NCBI GenBank assembly: GCA_010671905.1
Contig: JAAHII010000001.1
Location: 2,542,001-2,606,000 of the forward strand
Reading direction: 5' to 3'
DNA length: 64,000 nt
Source: Leptolyngbya sp. SIOISBB
Lineage (GTDB): Bacteria > Cyanobacteriota > Cyanobacteriia > Phormidesmidales > Phormidesmidaceae
The notes beneath the pieces are model-generated. The model ran no database searches. It had not been told where the DNA came from and worked only from the letters and a program-made list of their open reading frames with translations. Positions 37,050 to 46,888 of the stretch are shown one piece after another (the stretch's first letter is position 1; each line of letters opens with the position of its first letter). Made by a program: the position numbers and the translations under genes.

Positions 37050-37850
37050 CTAAACTCCGGTCTCGGCCTGGGCGGCTAGAGTCTCTTCGATCGCGGCGAT
37101 CGCGGCATCCGCCTTATCCAAGGCATCCGCGACGAGATCGGGTGAGAGCAGACCCGCTTCTACCAAGGCCACAATTGCGGTTTCAAGTTCGGTATCGTCG
37201 ACCACGCCGACGGCCATCAGCGTCCGCAGGGCTTCCGCCGCGATCGCGGCTGTGACTAACTCATCGGCCATCAAGGCTTGGGCTTCTTCTGCCGCTGCGG
37301 TAAAGGCCAGGGTGTCGAGCACTGCCGCTCCTTTGATGGCTTCCGTGGCGGCGATCGCCCGCTCAGCCTCGGCGATCGCCGCCAATTCACTCCCCACCAC
37401 GAGCACCGCTTCCCGCGTGAGCAGGCCCTGAGCTAAGAGATGGCCCCCAGCCTCTCTAATCGCCTGAGCTAAGCCGCCTGCCCAGCGATGTTCAAACAGC
37501 ACAAGGGCCAAAGCCGTGTCCGGTGGCATTTGTTCCACCACGCCGCGAATTTCTTCGAGGGAGAGACCGTAGCCGTCATCTACCGATGTGCCGTTTATGT
37601 CAGCGGCGCTACTTTCTCCCAAGCCCAGCAGCGTGCTGAGCACATCCCCATAATCGGCGAGGTCGGCCGCTTCGACGTCGGTATCGGTCATGACGGTGAC
37701 ATTGCCGGAGGCTTCGCGATAGATGAAAAGTAAGTCAATCAAGCGAATGACGCCCCGCCCCCGGACGGCGTCCAGCTCGGCCAAGATCTCCCCTTTGAAG
37801 GTGGGATTCTCAAAGGCGATCGCAGCAAGTTGCAAGGGTCCAATATGCAT
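37050..37850 (-). CDS. DUF1269/DUF6325-like protein with tandem C-terminal helical motif
   Basis: 266 residues. The N-terminal MHIGPLQLAAIAFENP, then FKGEILAELDAVRGRGVIRLID, matches the membrane-stress-type DUF1269/6325 domain. Ala-rich helices follow from residue 110, with three related segments (AREAVLVVGSEL; ALRTLMAVGVVDDTEL; AIVALVEAGLLSPDLV) that resemble SHOCT-like repeats. It is very rich in Ala, Glu and Leu. There are no transmembrane segments. It lies between ClC and the LURP gene. Function unknown. Confidence 0.7.
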   Translation of the reverse strand: MHIGPLQLAAIAFENPTFKGEILAELDAVRGRGVIRLIDLLFIYREASGNVTVMTDTDVEAADLADYGDVLSTLLGLGESSAADINGTSVDDGYGLSLEEIRGVVEQMPPDTALALVLFEHRWAGGLAQAIREAGGHLLAQGLLTREAVLVVGSELAAIAEAERAIAATEAIKGAAVLDTLAFTAAAEEAQALMADELVTAAIAAEALRTLMAVGVVDDTELETAIVALVEAGLLSPDLVADALDKADAAIAAIEETLAAQAETGV

Positions 37851-37978
37851 AAGACAAACCTCCTATAAGGCTGCAGCGATGAAGAGAGTTAAGAAGAGTC
37901 CAAAAAGCTCAGTCAATGGCTGCTAATCGGCGAACTGCGATGGCAGCAGGACGTGAGTCAGTTCTGCAAATGACAGCC

Positions 37979-38614
37979 TTACGCATGGGCCATCATGTCA
38001 ATCGTGACGGTGATCGCCAAAATTAAGGGGGCATCAAAGGCACTCTCCAACTCGACACCATAGGTGTCACGCAGGCGGAACCACTTTTTAGAGATTTCAG
38101 CAATTGGCCGGCGTTCGCCCTTGCGACTGATTTTGTATTCGTGCTGCAAAATATTGCCTCTGGCCACAAGATCGTCACCGCCAGGAATATCAATTTTCCA
38201 GCGATCGCGAAGGGGAGAAATCAAGGCATTGTGAACTACAGCAGCGCGATCGCCATTAGGCCGCTTGATCACCATCGTTTCGCGGATGTCGATCAGTTTG
38301 GCCTTGATGGTGTACAGCTCGCGGCCTTGCATATCTTCAAAAATCAGGGTTTGCCGAATTCGCAGGAGCTTGCCATCCACTTTAATGACTTTCTCGTTGC
38401 GCTCGTTGGTGATGAAAAAGTCATCTCCAAAGGAAAATAGACGCTGCTTCATTTTGAAGCGGGTGCCAATGCGCTGGGCTGCCGTTTGTTGGAGGTTCTG
38501 CAAGGCGGCGCGGTGATCGCTCCCGCCGAGTCCACTGCTTGATGCTTGAGCAGAGGTGCCAGCATTCCCGCCCTGTAGGAGGCCACCATTACGGGCTGAT
38601 CGTCGTTTGAGCAT
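37979..38614 (-). CDS. LURP-one-related (scramblase-like) family protein
   Basis: 211 residues. A Ser/Gly-rich disordered N-terminus (to residue 40) precedes a LURP-one/Tubby-like domain with repeated short strands: KMKQRLFSFGDDFFITNERN, DGKLLRIRQTLIFEDMQG, LIDIRETMVIKRPNGDRA. The family binds membranes in plants; bacterial copies have unknown roles. TGGAGAG precedes ATG 38614. Sits within the transporter cluster. Confidence 0.82.
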   Translation of the reverse strand: MLKRRSARNGGLLQGGNAGTSAQASSSGLGGSDHRAALQNLQQTAAQRIGTRFKMKQRLFSFGDDFFITNERNEKVIKVDGKLLRIRQTLIFEDMQGRELYTIKAKLIDIRETMVIKRPNGDRAAVVHNALISPLRDRWKIDIPGGDDLVARGNILQHEYKISRKGERRPIAEISKKWFRLRDTYGVELESAFDAPLILAITVTIDMMAHA

Positions 38615-38732
38615 TGATTCTCTCCAAATGTACAAGGCACAAAGTTGCTAGAAAGCGCTGCGATCGCAGCCCGGAATTCTCGTTGTCACTATCATTCAAG
38701 CTAATTTCGTCCGACCTCCGTTTTGCTGGCGG

Positions 38733-39596
38733 CTATCCGGTCTCCCCCGAGGCTTTGTGGGCGACGCGTTTGCCCATCTCTCCGGCCACTGGCATGAGAA
38801 TCACGAGCATCAGCAATGCCCCTACCAAAATCATGGTTAAAACATTGGGGTCGTCGCTAAAGTTGCCAGTTGCGACCACCATGGCCGCCGCAATATTGCG
38901 CTGCGCGGTGCCGAGCCCCATGACGGGGCGAGTCCCTGCTGTTGGCCCCAAAAAGTAGCCCAGCGCCAGCGATACCAGAATAAAAATAATGGCGACGATG
39001 ATGGCCCCGCTGCCAATCGCGGCAATCATCGTACTGAAGTTCAGCACCAGCATCAGCACAAACACGGCTAGCAGGCTCACGGTCGAAGCCTGGGCCATCT
39101 GCGGCTGCAGAGATGCCGCGATATCGGGATAGCGAGCCTTCATTACCAGACCGATCGCTAATGGGATGAGCATCAAGATGATCAGCGATCGCGCGATATC
39201 GAGCGGATTCACCGCCACCCCTGGCAATAAAAGTGGCAGTACTAAAGGCACATACACTACCGTGACAACCATCAGTAGCACCATTAGCCCAACACTGAAA
39301 GCGACATCGGCCTTAGCGGCTTGGGCCAGCTTGGGCAAGAAGGGGGCTCCGGCAGCCGTGGCCAACAAGATCAGCCCCACCCCCAAAGAAGGATCTAAGG
39401 GAATGACCGTTTTCAGCAGATAGGCGACCAGCGGCACCAGGACAAAATTGACAGTGAGCGCTCGTGCAACCAAGTTCACATTCTTAAGGGGCTGGATGAT
39501 CTGCTGAACTGTGAGGCTTAAGCCCAACGCCAACATACTGCTGATCACAAAGATCAATGTGGCGAGATTCGCTAAGACACTTATCGTTTGGGCCAT
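38733..39596 (-). CDS. BASS-family (bile acid:sodium symporter-like) transporter
   Basis: 287 residues, about nine helices. Core signatures: GLSLTVQQIIQPLKN, NFVLVPLVAYLLKTVIPL, LATAAGAPFLPKLAQAAKAD and TAQRNIAAAMVVATGNF. The family co-transports organic anions or arsenite with sodium. Distinct from the fused BASS at 29466-30929, which has an added heptad/DUF202 head. ATG 39596 begins 10 residues before the first helix. Confidence 0.87.
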   Translation of the reverse strand: MAQTISVLANLATLIFVISSMLALGLSLTVQQIIQPLKNVNLVARALTVNFVLVPLVAYLLKTVIPLDPSLGVGLILLATAAGAPFLPKLAQAAKADVAFSVGLMVLLMVVTVVYVPLVLPLLLPGVAVNPLDIARSLIILMLIPLAIGLVMKARYPDIAASLQPQMAQASTVSLLAVFVLMLVLNFSTMIAAIGSGAIIVAIIFILVSLALGYFLGPTAGTRPVMGLGTAQRNIAAAMVVATGNFSDDPNVLTMILVGALLMLVILMPVAGEMGKRVAHKASGETG

Positions 39597-39927
39597 TTGC
39601 AATCTCCTCCCAGTGTCAGAAAATACGCTAGCCCCGCCATCAACCTCCAACCCTTAGTTCAGATAGTTCAGAACAGATTGCTGGCCCGTAGGCTGTCACG
39701 GCAACTGAAAGACGGACGTCAATGTGCGGCTTCGTAAGTTTCCTTCTTTTCAACATTTGAACGTGCGATTACTCGAATCATCAAAGGCTTCTTACAGTCA
39801 GCTGCTAACTGCTATAAGAAGCCTTGATCACCAGCATCCTTGCCTACCGCCTGTAGTGCTTATTCGACGCTAAAGACGGTAGCTATTGCAGGGGTAGAAC
39901 TTCCTGAAAACTTGGCAGGAATTCACC
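39597..39927. other. intergenic region with a 14-bp hairpin
   Basis: No gene in 331 bp. A strong hairpin is annotated separately (39780-39828). Confidence 0.5.
39780..39828. repeat. inverted repeat downstream of a sulfatase gene
   Basis: ATCAAAGGCTTCTTA (39780-39794) mirrors TAAGAAGCCTTGAT (39815-39828) with one bulged A. It sits about 100 bp after the sulfatase stop, so it may act as a terminator or RNA-stability hairpin, though no T-tract follows on the minus strand. Confidence 0.6.
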
Positions 39928-41571
39928 TTAGCTGCTCGGCGACTGCTGCAGTTGCTCTAGAGCATCATCAATTGTGAAGCTGGCAGCTTTTTGACGCGGC
40001 GGATATTCTTTGAAGGTTGCCAAAAACTCACCCACAAACTTTTGCGCCGGTACTAGCAAGAAGACGTGATCCAAGTACCAATCCCAGTAGGTATTGGAAG
40101 TAATCGTGGCCTTCTCATAGGGGTCTGTTCTCAGGTTATATAACCAGGGAATGCGAGTGGCGACAAACGGCTCACCCCACAAGGCCAGCGTACCGGGCGT
40201 CCGTTGCTGGGCAAAATGCACTTTCCAGTTGTCGTACCGCATCGCCAGCAGGTCGCCATCGTCAGAGAAATAGAAATACTCATCACGAGGCGCTTCCGTG
40301 GTTTCGCCGGTCAGATAGGGCAACCAGTTATAGCCATCTAGGTGCACCTTAAAGCGCTTGCCGTTGGCTCGATAACCGGCCAGCAGCTTGTCTTTGACAT
40401 CAGGAACGCCAGCAGCAGCCAAAAAGGTCGGCAGCCAATCTAGGTGAGACATAAAGTCGTTAGAAACACTCCCTGGCTCAATATGGCCGGGCCAACGCAT
40501 CATAAATGGCACGCGGAAAGCGCCTTCCCAACCGGTATCTTTTTCCCCACGGAAAGGGGTCATCGCAGCATCAGGCCAGGAATTCATGTGAGGGCCGTTA
40601 TCGGTGCTATAGATCACAATGGTGTTATCCGCAATTCCAGCGGCATCAATGGCATCAAGCACGGTCCCCACATTTTTGTCATGGTCCATCATGACATCGT
40701 GATAAGGGGACTGCCAGCGACCCGCCTGACCGACGCTCTCCGGCTTGGGATGCGTGCGGAAGTGCATGTGGGTAAAGTTCGTCCACAGAAAGAAAGGCTC
40801 ACCCGTGGCGGCTTGCTGCTTCACATATTCGGCAGACCGTTCAGCAACATCATCGTCGATCGTTTCCATCCGCTTTTTGGTCAGCGGGCCGGTATCTTCG
40901 ATGCGACCATCGGCAAAACTATGGAGTACTCCCCGAGGACCAAAGTTTTTAGCAAAGTTAGGAAACTCTTTAGCCTTGGGATAATCGGGCAGCTCGGGCT
41001 CTTCTTCGGCGTTGAGATGGTAGAGGTTGCCATAAAACTCGTCAAAGCCGTGGTTGGTGGGCAAGAACTCATCCTTATCGCCGAGGTGATTCTTCCCAAA
41101 CTGAGCGGTGGCGTAGCCCTGTTCTTTCAACAGATCGGCAATCGTGGGATCTTCCGCCCGTAGGCCCAGATCAGCACCCGGCAGGCCCACTTTGCTGAGA
41201 CCGGTGCGGAACACACTCTGACCTGTGATAAAGGCCGAACGACCGGCAGTACAACTCTGCTCTGCGTAATAATCGGTGAAGATCATGCCTTCATCGGCGA
41301 CGCGGTCAATGTTAGGAGTTTGGAAGCCCATGAGGCCTTTGGTATAAGCACTAACGTCGCTTTGACCAATATCATCCCCCCAAATCACGACAATATTAGG
41401 CTTACCAGAGGACGCAGTAGCCGCAGCTTGGGCTTGTCCATAAGACGCGGCAATCGCGGTACTTCCTAAAGGCAGATTGCCAATAAAGAGAAAGGTTGCC
41501 GTGAGCGCGATCGCGGCAACTTGTTTCAACCGAATCCGCAGCTGTTGCGGACGATTAAAGTTATGCAACAT
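39928..41571 (-). CDS. exported arylsulfatase with CTAGR active site
   Basis: 547 residues with a signal peptide (IALTATFLFIGNLPLGSTAI). Sulfatase hallmarks: metal-binding VVIWGDDIGQSD and active-site Cys107 in EQSCTAGRSAFITGQ, followed by FGKNHLGD and TDNGPH. The C-T-A-G-R motif deviates from canonical C-x-P-x-R but is common in a branch of bacterial sulfatases. Cys must become formylglycine for activity. The next two sulfatases on the same strand have CSPTR. Predicted to cleave sulfate esters outside the cell. Confidence 0.9.
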   Translation of the reverse strand: MLHNFNRPQQLRIRLKQVAAIALTATFLFIGNLPLGSTAIAASYGQAQAAATASSGKPNIVVIWGDDIGQSDVSAYTKGLMGFQTPNIDRVADEGMIFTDYYAEQSCTAGRSAFITGQSVFRTGLSKVGLPGADLGLRAEDPTIADLLKEQGYATAQFGKNHLGDKDEFLPTNHGFDEFYGNLYHLNAEEEPELPDYPKAKEFPNFAKNFGPRGVLHSFADGRIEDTGPLTKKRMETIDDDVAERSAEYVKQQAATGEPFFLWTNFTHMHFRTHPKPESVGQAGRWQSPYHDVMMDHDKNVGTVLDAIDAAGIADNTIVIYSTDNGPHMNSWPDAAMTPFRGEKDTGWEGAFRVPFMMRWPGHIEPGSVSNDFMSHLDWLPTFLAAAGVPDVKDKLLAGYRANGKRFKVHLDGYNWLPYLTGETTEAPRDEYFYFSDDGDLLAMRYDNWKVHFAQQRTPGTLALWGEPFVATRIPWLYNLRTDPYEKATITSNTYWDWYLDHVFLLVPAQKFVGEFLATFKEYPPRQKAASFTIDDALEQLQQSPSS

Positions 41572-41904
41572 AAAAATTTCACACGTATCAAAACAGCAAA
41601 ATTGCAGCCATGGAATCTTAGCTGCCAAACCTAAAAAAAAGCAATTAAACTAGGCTTAAAAAATACTCAAATATAGAAATCAGCCTTGGTAAAAGCCTGC
41701 TTTCTTTGTCCTATCAGGGCTTGGTATATCTATTAACTAATCATAAGAATGAGATAAATCTTTTAAGGCTTGATAGTGGCAAGGCGGCATGGCTGATGAC
41801 AATTTTTTGTCCAGCATGACGCTATTGCTGAGTAAGTAACAGGATTGGGGCAAGCGATCGCATCACAACTGAATTGGATGCGATCGCTCCACTACTTTTA
41901 GAGT
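41572..41904. other. intergenic region with a HIP1 hairpin
   Basis: 333 bp, no gene. A perfect 12-bp hairpin with two HIP1 octamers lies at 41853-41888; upstream of 41700 the region is AT-rich. Confidence 0.5.
41853..41888. repeat. perfect 12-bp inverted repeat of HIP1 octamers
   Basis: AGCGATCGCATC (41853-41864) pairs with GATGCGATCGCT (41877-41888) across a 12-nt loop. It is 17 bp past the sulfatase stop at 41905. Structure suggests a terminator-like role although no T-run follows. Confidence 0.7.
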
Positions 41905-44265
41905 CTAAGTCAGGTCAATCGTGACCTTGTTCAATGCACCCGTGAAATCAAACGGGGTTGCATAGTCCTCGGTCACCGGAGTGCCGGTGTCAAAGCCCAC
42001 ATCTAAGGTCTCGTCAAGAGAAATGCGGTTAGCAATACTCTTGTCCACTCGCCCCTGACCAATTTTTTTGTTATTGGCATAAAGGGTTACTGTGGCACCC
42101 GCAAAGGGTCGAGCAGCATCGGTTTTATACACCGCCTTCAACGTGACCTTACCCGTGGGGATATTGCTGGTGGACTTCACCTCATAGCGTTCAACGCCTG
42201 CAAGATTATAGTGATATACCAGCTTGCCATCCTGAACAAACAAGCCATAACCAGAGAAACGCCCACCTTGGGTCAGTAGCATCCCTTCAGCTCCCTCATC
42301 AGGAATCACCACGTCAGCGGTGATCGTGTGGCTCTTATATTTCAGGTCTGGTGCTGAACCTTCTGGCACGCGGAAATGATCAGGATAGATAAAGGTATCG
42401 CGCCCAGCCGTGAGGCTAGGACGGTTGGACACATCCAGACGCTGTGTCTTGCGATCATCCAGAGGCAATACGTTATATCGAGCCGCCTCTGCATAGAACA
42501 GATCCTTCATTTCTTGCAGCTTTTGGGGCTTTTGATCGGCCAAATCGACTGCCTGAGTGAAGTCTTCATCAATGTGATAAAGCTCCCAGTCCATGTTCAA
42601 CAAGTCCATGGGCTCGTTTTCAGAGAGCCAGGGAATGCCGCGTAGAGCACTGGCCATCCAACCATCGCTGTAGATGCCCTGGTTGCCCAACATCTCAAAG
42701 TATTGGGTGGTATGACGGGTCGGCGCTTGCGCTGCATCAAAGGTGTAAACCAGGCTGGTCCCTTCAATGGGCTTTTGGCCGACGCCGTTCACTGCTACCG
42801 GTGCCTCAATGCCAATCGCCTCCAGAATGGTCGGGGCAATATCAATCACGTGGCTGAACTGATAGCGAGTGCCGCCCTTATCTTTGATCTGCGCTGGCCA
42901 GGCAATCGCCATGCCGTTACGGGTGCCGCCAAAGTGGGAGGCAATTTGCTTAGTCCATTGGAACGGCGTATCCATGGCCCAGGCCCAAGCCGCTGGGAAG
43001 TGGTTGTAGTTCATGGGGCCACCAAGGGTATCAATCGCCGCCAGTTTTTGCGCGGTGCTTTCAGGTAAGCCATTGAAGAAGGTCATCTCGTTGAGCAGAC
43101 CTTCTAGCCCCCCCTCGGCGCTGGAGCCGTTATCGCCAGCAATGTAAATCACCAGGGTATTGTCCAGTTCACCCAGGGCATCAATGGTGTCTACCACCCG
43201 ACCCACTTCGTAGTCGGTTTGGGCGGTAAAGCCCGCAAACACTTCCATCATTCGGGCATAAACCTTTTGCTCCTCAGAGGAGAGGGAGTCCCAAGCAGGC
43301 AGAGCGTCGGGGCGAGGGGTTAGCTTCGCATCAGCAGGAATCACGCCCAGCTTTTTCTGACGGGCAAAGGTTTGCTCCCGGTACTGGTCCCAACCCATGT
43401 CGAACTGGCCCTTAAACTTGTCGATCCAGGCCTGAGGGACCTGGTGAGGGGCATGGGTCGCACCGGTCGCGAAGTAGGCCAAGAAAGGCTTCTCGGGGGA
43501 GAGAGCCTTCACCGTCTGGATGTAGTTGATGGCATGGTCAGCCATATCGGTAGTGAAGTGATAAGACGAGCCATCAGCATTGGTTTCTGGAGGTTCCAAA
43601 CGGGTGGTGTTTTCGACAATCGCAGGGTGGAACTGGTCAGTATCGCCACCGACAAAACCATAAAAGTAGTCAAACCCTAGCCCCAGCGGCCAGTGGTCAA
43701 AGGGACCAGCAGCGCTGCTTTCCCAGTCGGGGACGTTATGGTTTTTGCCAAACCAGGCGGTGGCATAGCCATATTCCTGAAGAATCTGAGAAAAGGTGGC
43801 AGCACTCTTAGGAATCACGCCAGAGTAACCGGGCAGTCCGGTTCCGGCCTCGGTAATCACGCCGTTGCTAACGGAGTGGTGGTTGCGCCCCGTGAGTAGG
43901 GCCGCACGAGTGGGGGAACAGAGGGCAGTGGTGTGGAACTGGGTGTAGCGCAGCCCATTGTTGGCGATCCGGTCCATCGTGGGAGTAGGAATGCTGCCGC
44001 CAAAGGTGCCGAACTGGCCATAGCCAACATCATCCACTAGCACTAACAGGATGTTGGGGGCATCTTTGATGCCGTAGGTGGAGGGCAGTTTCAGTTCTGA
44101 TTTGACCTCCTCTGAGGTCTTATAGGTGAGACCGATTTTGCCAGTAAACGGCTTCTCAGGATGGGGCAGGATCTCTTGGGCGAGGGCCGGAGAAACTGCT
44201 GTTTCTAGGAAAAGTGTGAGGGCAATTGTCAGACTTGCTGCCACCCTCCAGATTCGATTTAGCAT
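41905..44265 (-). CDS. exported arylsulfatase (CSPTR)
   Basis: 786 residues. Signal peptide ends SPALAQ (residue 30). Sulfatase core: LLVLVDDVGYGQFGTFGG (metal Asp78/79), active-site Cys116 in HTTALCSPTRAALLTGR, HNHSV-like NHHSVSNG, GDNGSSAEGG. After residue about 600 there is a beta-rich C-terminal domain (VVIPDEGAEGMLLTQGGRFS, LYANNKKIGQGRV). The Cys requires FGE maturation. Closely related to the next gene upstream. Likely sulfate release from extracellular polymers or aryl esters. Confidence 0.93.
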   Translation of the reverse strand: MLNRIWRVAASLTIALTLFLETAVSPALAQEILPHPEKPFTGKIGLTYKTSEEVKSELKLPSTYGIKDAPNILLVLVDDVGYGQFGTFGGSIPTPTMDRIANNGLRYTQFHTTALCSPTRAALLTGRNHHSVSNGVITEAGTGLPGYSGVIPKSAATFSQILQEYGYATAWFGKNHNVPDWESSAAGPFDHWPLGLGFDYFYGFVGGDTDQFHPAIVENTTRLEPPETNADGSSYHFTTDMADHAINYIQTVKALSPEKPFLAYFATGATHAPHQVPQAWIDKFKGQFDMGWDQYREQTFARQKKLGVIPADAKLTPRPDALPAWDSLSSEEQKVYARMMEVFAGFTAQTDYEVGRVVDTIDALGELDNTLVIYIAGDNGSSAEGGLEGLLNEMTFFNGLPESTAQKLAAIDTLGGPMNYNHFPAAWAWAMDTPFQWTKQIASHFGGTRNGMAIAWPAQIKDKGGTRYQFSHVIDIAPTILEAIGIEAPVAVNGVGQKPIEGTSLVYTFDAAQAPTRHTTQYFEMLGNQGIYSDGWMASALRGIPWLSENEPMDLLNMDWELYHIDEDFTQAVDLADQKPQKLQEMKDLFYAEAARYNVLPLDDRKTQRLDVSNRPSLTAGRDTFIYPDHFRVPEGSAPDLKYKSHTITADVVIPDEGAEGMLLTQGGRFSGYGLFVQDGKLVYHYNLAGVERYEVKSTSNIPTGKVTLKAVYKTDAARPFAGATVTLYANNKKIGQGRVDKSIANRISLDETLDVGFDTGTPVTEDYATPFDFTGALNKVTIDLT

Positions 44266-44343
44266 ACTTGGCTTAGATATTTGCAAAAGAGCAATGTCGA
44301 ATCCAGGCGGAGAAAACACGGTTCTCTCCGCCTTTGCCTAAAC

Positions 44344-46698
44344 TTATTTGATGTCGAGCACGACCTTTTCAACCGTACCCGTGAACTTAAAAGGCGGTTG
44401 ATAGGCCGTACTTACCGGAGCCTGTAGGTCTTTGCCGAAGTCGAGGGACTCCAGCCCAAAGCGACCCGCCACGGTTTTAGGAATGCTGCCCTGACCGACC
44501 TTGCGGTTATTGACATACAGGGTGCCGGTACCCCCTTTACCAGAGCCACCACCGTCGTATTTGAAGTCAAAGCGCACGTTGACGTTGCCTGTGGGTAGTG
44601 GCGTAGATGCAGTGATGGAGGTACGTTCCAGATCAAACCAGTTATAGTCATAGGCCAGCTTGTTGTCCTTGACGTAAAGGGTAAAGCCACCCGTTAAGCC
44701 GCCCTCTGACAAAATGACGCCTTCGGCCCCTTCTTTAGGCAACATCAGATCAGCCGTTATAGTGTGAGAGACATTTTTGGTTGTGGGGGCGCTACCTTCA
44801 GGAATAGACGGCATGTCGCCGGCAAACTCGATGTGTTTGCGACCGGTGTAGAAGCCAGGCCTTAGATTCACATCTGAACGCTCGATAAAGCGATCGTCCA
44901 AGGGGAAGACGTTGTATTTTTTGCCTTCCTGAATAAAGGCTTCCTGTAACGTTTTAAGCGTTTCAGGTTGCTCCACCGACAGGTCTTGGGCTTGGGTAAA
45001 GTCCTGAGTGAGGTCAAACAGTTCCCATTTGTCCTGATCAAAGGGGACAGTGCCTGCATTAATCCAGGGCATGCGGTTATGAAAGGCCGAGGCCATCATG
45101 CCGTCTTGGTAGATGGCGCGGTGACCAAACATCTCAAAGTACTGCGTTTCATGTCGGCCAGGCGCTGATTCGGCCCCGCGATCGAAGGTATAAACCAGGC
45201 TAGTGCCTTCCATCGGTTTCTGTTCGAAGCCATTGTAGATTTCGGGTTCAGGAATACCCGTAGCTTCCAGAATGGTGGGAGCGATATCGATCGCATGGCT
45301 AAACTGAGGCCGCAATCCCCCTTTTTCTTTGATCTTTGCTGGCCAGGAAATGACCATGCCATTGCGGGTACCGCCAAAGTGAGAGGCGACTTGCTTGGTC
45401 CAACGGAAGGGACTATCCATAGCCCAAGCCCAACTCACTGCATAGTGGGGAGAGGTTTCGGGACTGCCCCACTTGTCGTAGCAGCGGCGATTATCCTCCA
45501 TCGTGAGTTGGAAGCCATTGAGATTCAAAATCTCGTTACAGGACCCAATCAAGCTGCCTTCTGCACTGGAGCCGTTGTCGCCATTGATATAGATGACCAT
45601 AGTGTTATCGAGTTCACCAAGGTCGTCAATGGCGTCTACGACCCGACCAATTTCGTAGTCGGTGTAGTCCAGGAATCCCGCATAGGTTTCCATTTGCCGC
45701 GCCAGAATCTTTTGATCTTCAGGACTGAAACTGTCCCAGGCGGGCATCTGTTCTGGACGGGGCGTTAACTGAGCGTTGGCAGGAATTACCCCCAGCTTTT
45801 TCTGTCGCTCATAGGTTTCTTCCCGGAGTTTGTCCCAACCCTGGTCAAACTGGCCTTTGTACTTGGCTACATATTCTGCCGGGGGTTGGTGAGGTGCATG
45901 CACGGCTCCCGGTGCCAGGTAAGCAAAGAAGGGGCGATCCGGTGCGGTGGTTTGCTCTTGCTTAATCCAGGCAATGGTTTGATCGGCCAGATCATGGGTG
46001 AGGTTGTAGCCGTCTTCCGGTAGGGGCAACTCTTCCACGAGGTTCTGGTTTTCATAAATGGTGGGATACCATTGGTCGGTTTCACCGCCGATAAAGCCAT
46101 AGAAATAGTCAAAGCCCAGACCATTGGGCCAGCGTTCGAAGGGGCCAACGCTGGTGGTCTGGTTATCGGGCACATTGTGGTTTTTGCCAAACCAGGCGGT
46201 GCTATAGCCGTTGCGCTGCAAGATTTGCCCGATGGTCGCGGTGCTCTGAGGAATCAGCCCGGTATAGCCAGGGTAAGCGGTCGCCAATTCTTGAATGGTG
46301 CCGGAGCCAACTGAGTGATGGTTGCGCCCCGTCAGTAAGGCTGCACGAGTAGGGGAGCACAGCGCCGTAGTGTGAAAAGTGTTGTACCGCAGACCATTGT
46401 CAGCCAAGCGACCAAAGGTCGGCGTTGGGATGGGGCCACCAAAGGTACTAGCAGAGCCGAATCCAGCATCATCAATCAGCACCAGGAAAATATTGGGTGC
46501 ATCCGCTGGGGCTGCAGTGGCCTTAAACAAATTAGTATCGGCTTCGGACTCTTGATAGGTAATGCCGATTTTGCCATTGAATTCGGGCTCGGGTTGGGGC
46601 AACTTTTCTTGGGCCAGGGCTGGGGGTACAGCAGTCTGGAAGACCAGAGCCGCGATCACCACCCAGAACAAGGTGAAATTCCAAATGCGAGAGAGCAT
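44344..46698 (-). CDS. exported arylsulfatase (CSPTR), tandem paralogue
   Basis: 784 residues with the same architecture as its neighbour: signal to PPALAQ, FLVLIDDAGFGSASTFGG, Cys114 in HTTALCSPTRAALLTGR, INGDNGSSAEG and a matching C-terminal domain (LYVNNRKVGQGSIPKTVAGR). The two are clearly duplicates diverged in places. Stop at 44344 is about 80 bp ahead of the next gene's ATG, suggesting co-transcription. Confidence 0.93.
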   Translation of the reverse strand: MLSRIWNFTLFWVVIAALVFQTAVPPALAQEKLPQPEPEFNGKIGITYQESEADTNLFKATAAPADAPNIFLVLIDDAGFGSASTFGGPIPTPTFGRLADNGLRYNTFHTTALCSPTRAALLTGRNHHSVGSGTIQELATAYPGYTGLIPQSTATIGQILQRNGYSTAWFGKNHNVPDNQTTSVGPFERWPNGLGFDYFYGFIGGETDQWYPTIYENQNLVEELPLPEDGYNLTHDLADQTIAWIKQEQTTAPDRPFFAYLAPGAVHAPHQPPAEYVAKYKGQFDQGWDKLREETYERQKKLGVIPANAQLTPRPEQMPAWDSFSPEDQKILARQMETYAGFLDYTDYEIGRVVDAIDDLGELDNTMVIYINGDNGSSAEGSLIGSCNEILNLNGFQLTMEDNRRCYDKWGSPETSPHYAVSWAWAMDSPFRWTKQVASHFGGTRNGMVISWPAKIKEKGGLRPQFSHAIDIAPTILEATGIPEPEIYNGFEQKPMEGTSLVYTFDRGAESAPGRHETQYFEMFGHRAIYQDGMMASAFHNRMPWINAGTVPFDQDKWELFDLTQDFTQAQDLSVEQPETLKTLQEAFIQEGKKYNVFPLDDRFIERSDVNLRPGFYTGRKHIEFAGDMPSIPEGSAPTTKNVSHTITADLMLPKEGAEGVILSEGGLTGGFTLYVKDNKLAYDYNWFDLERTSITASTPLPTGNVNVRFDFKYDGGGSGKGGTGTLYVNNRKVGQGSIPKTVAGRFGLESLDFGKDLQAPVSTAYQPPFKFTGTVEKVVLDIK

Positions 46699-46888
46699 CA
46701 CAAACCTCATTAACACAGCAAACAAGGCGTCGCCAAACGCTATTGACCAATGGCCGTAGGCAAGTTGAAGAAATATTTAGTGGAAGAGCGATCGCGCCAC
46801 TTAAAAACTCACGATTATCTTTTTAGGTAAAGACGAGGTAAATATTTACAAGTCTTTAACTTTGGTTGTAAGGCTCCCTGGCGGGCAG

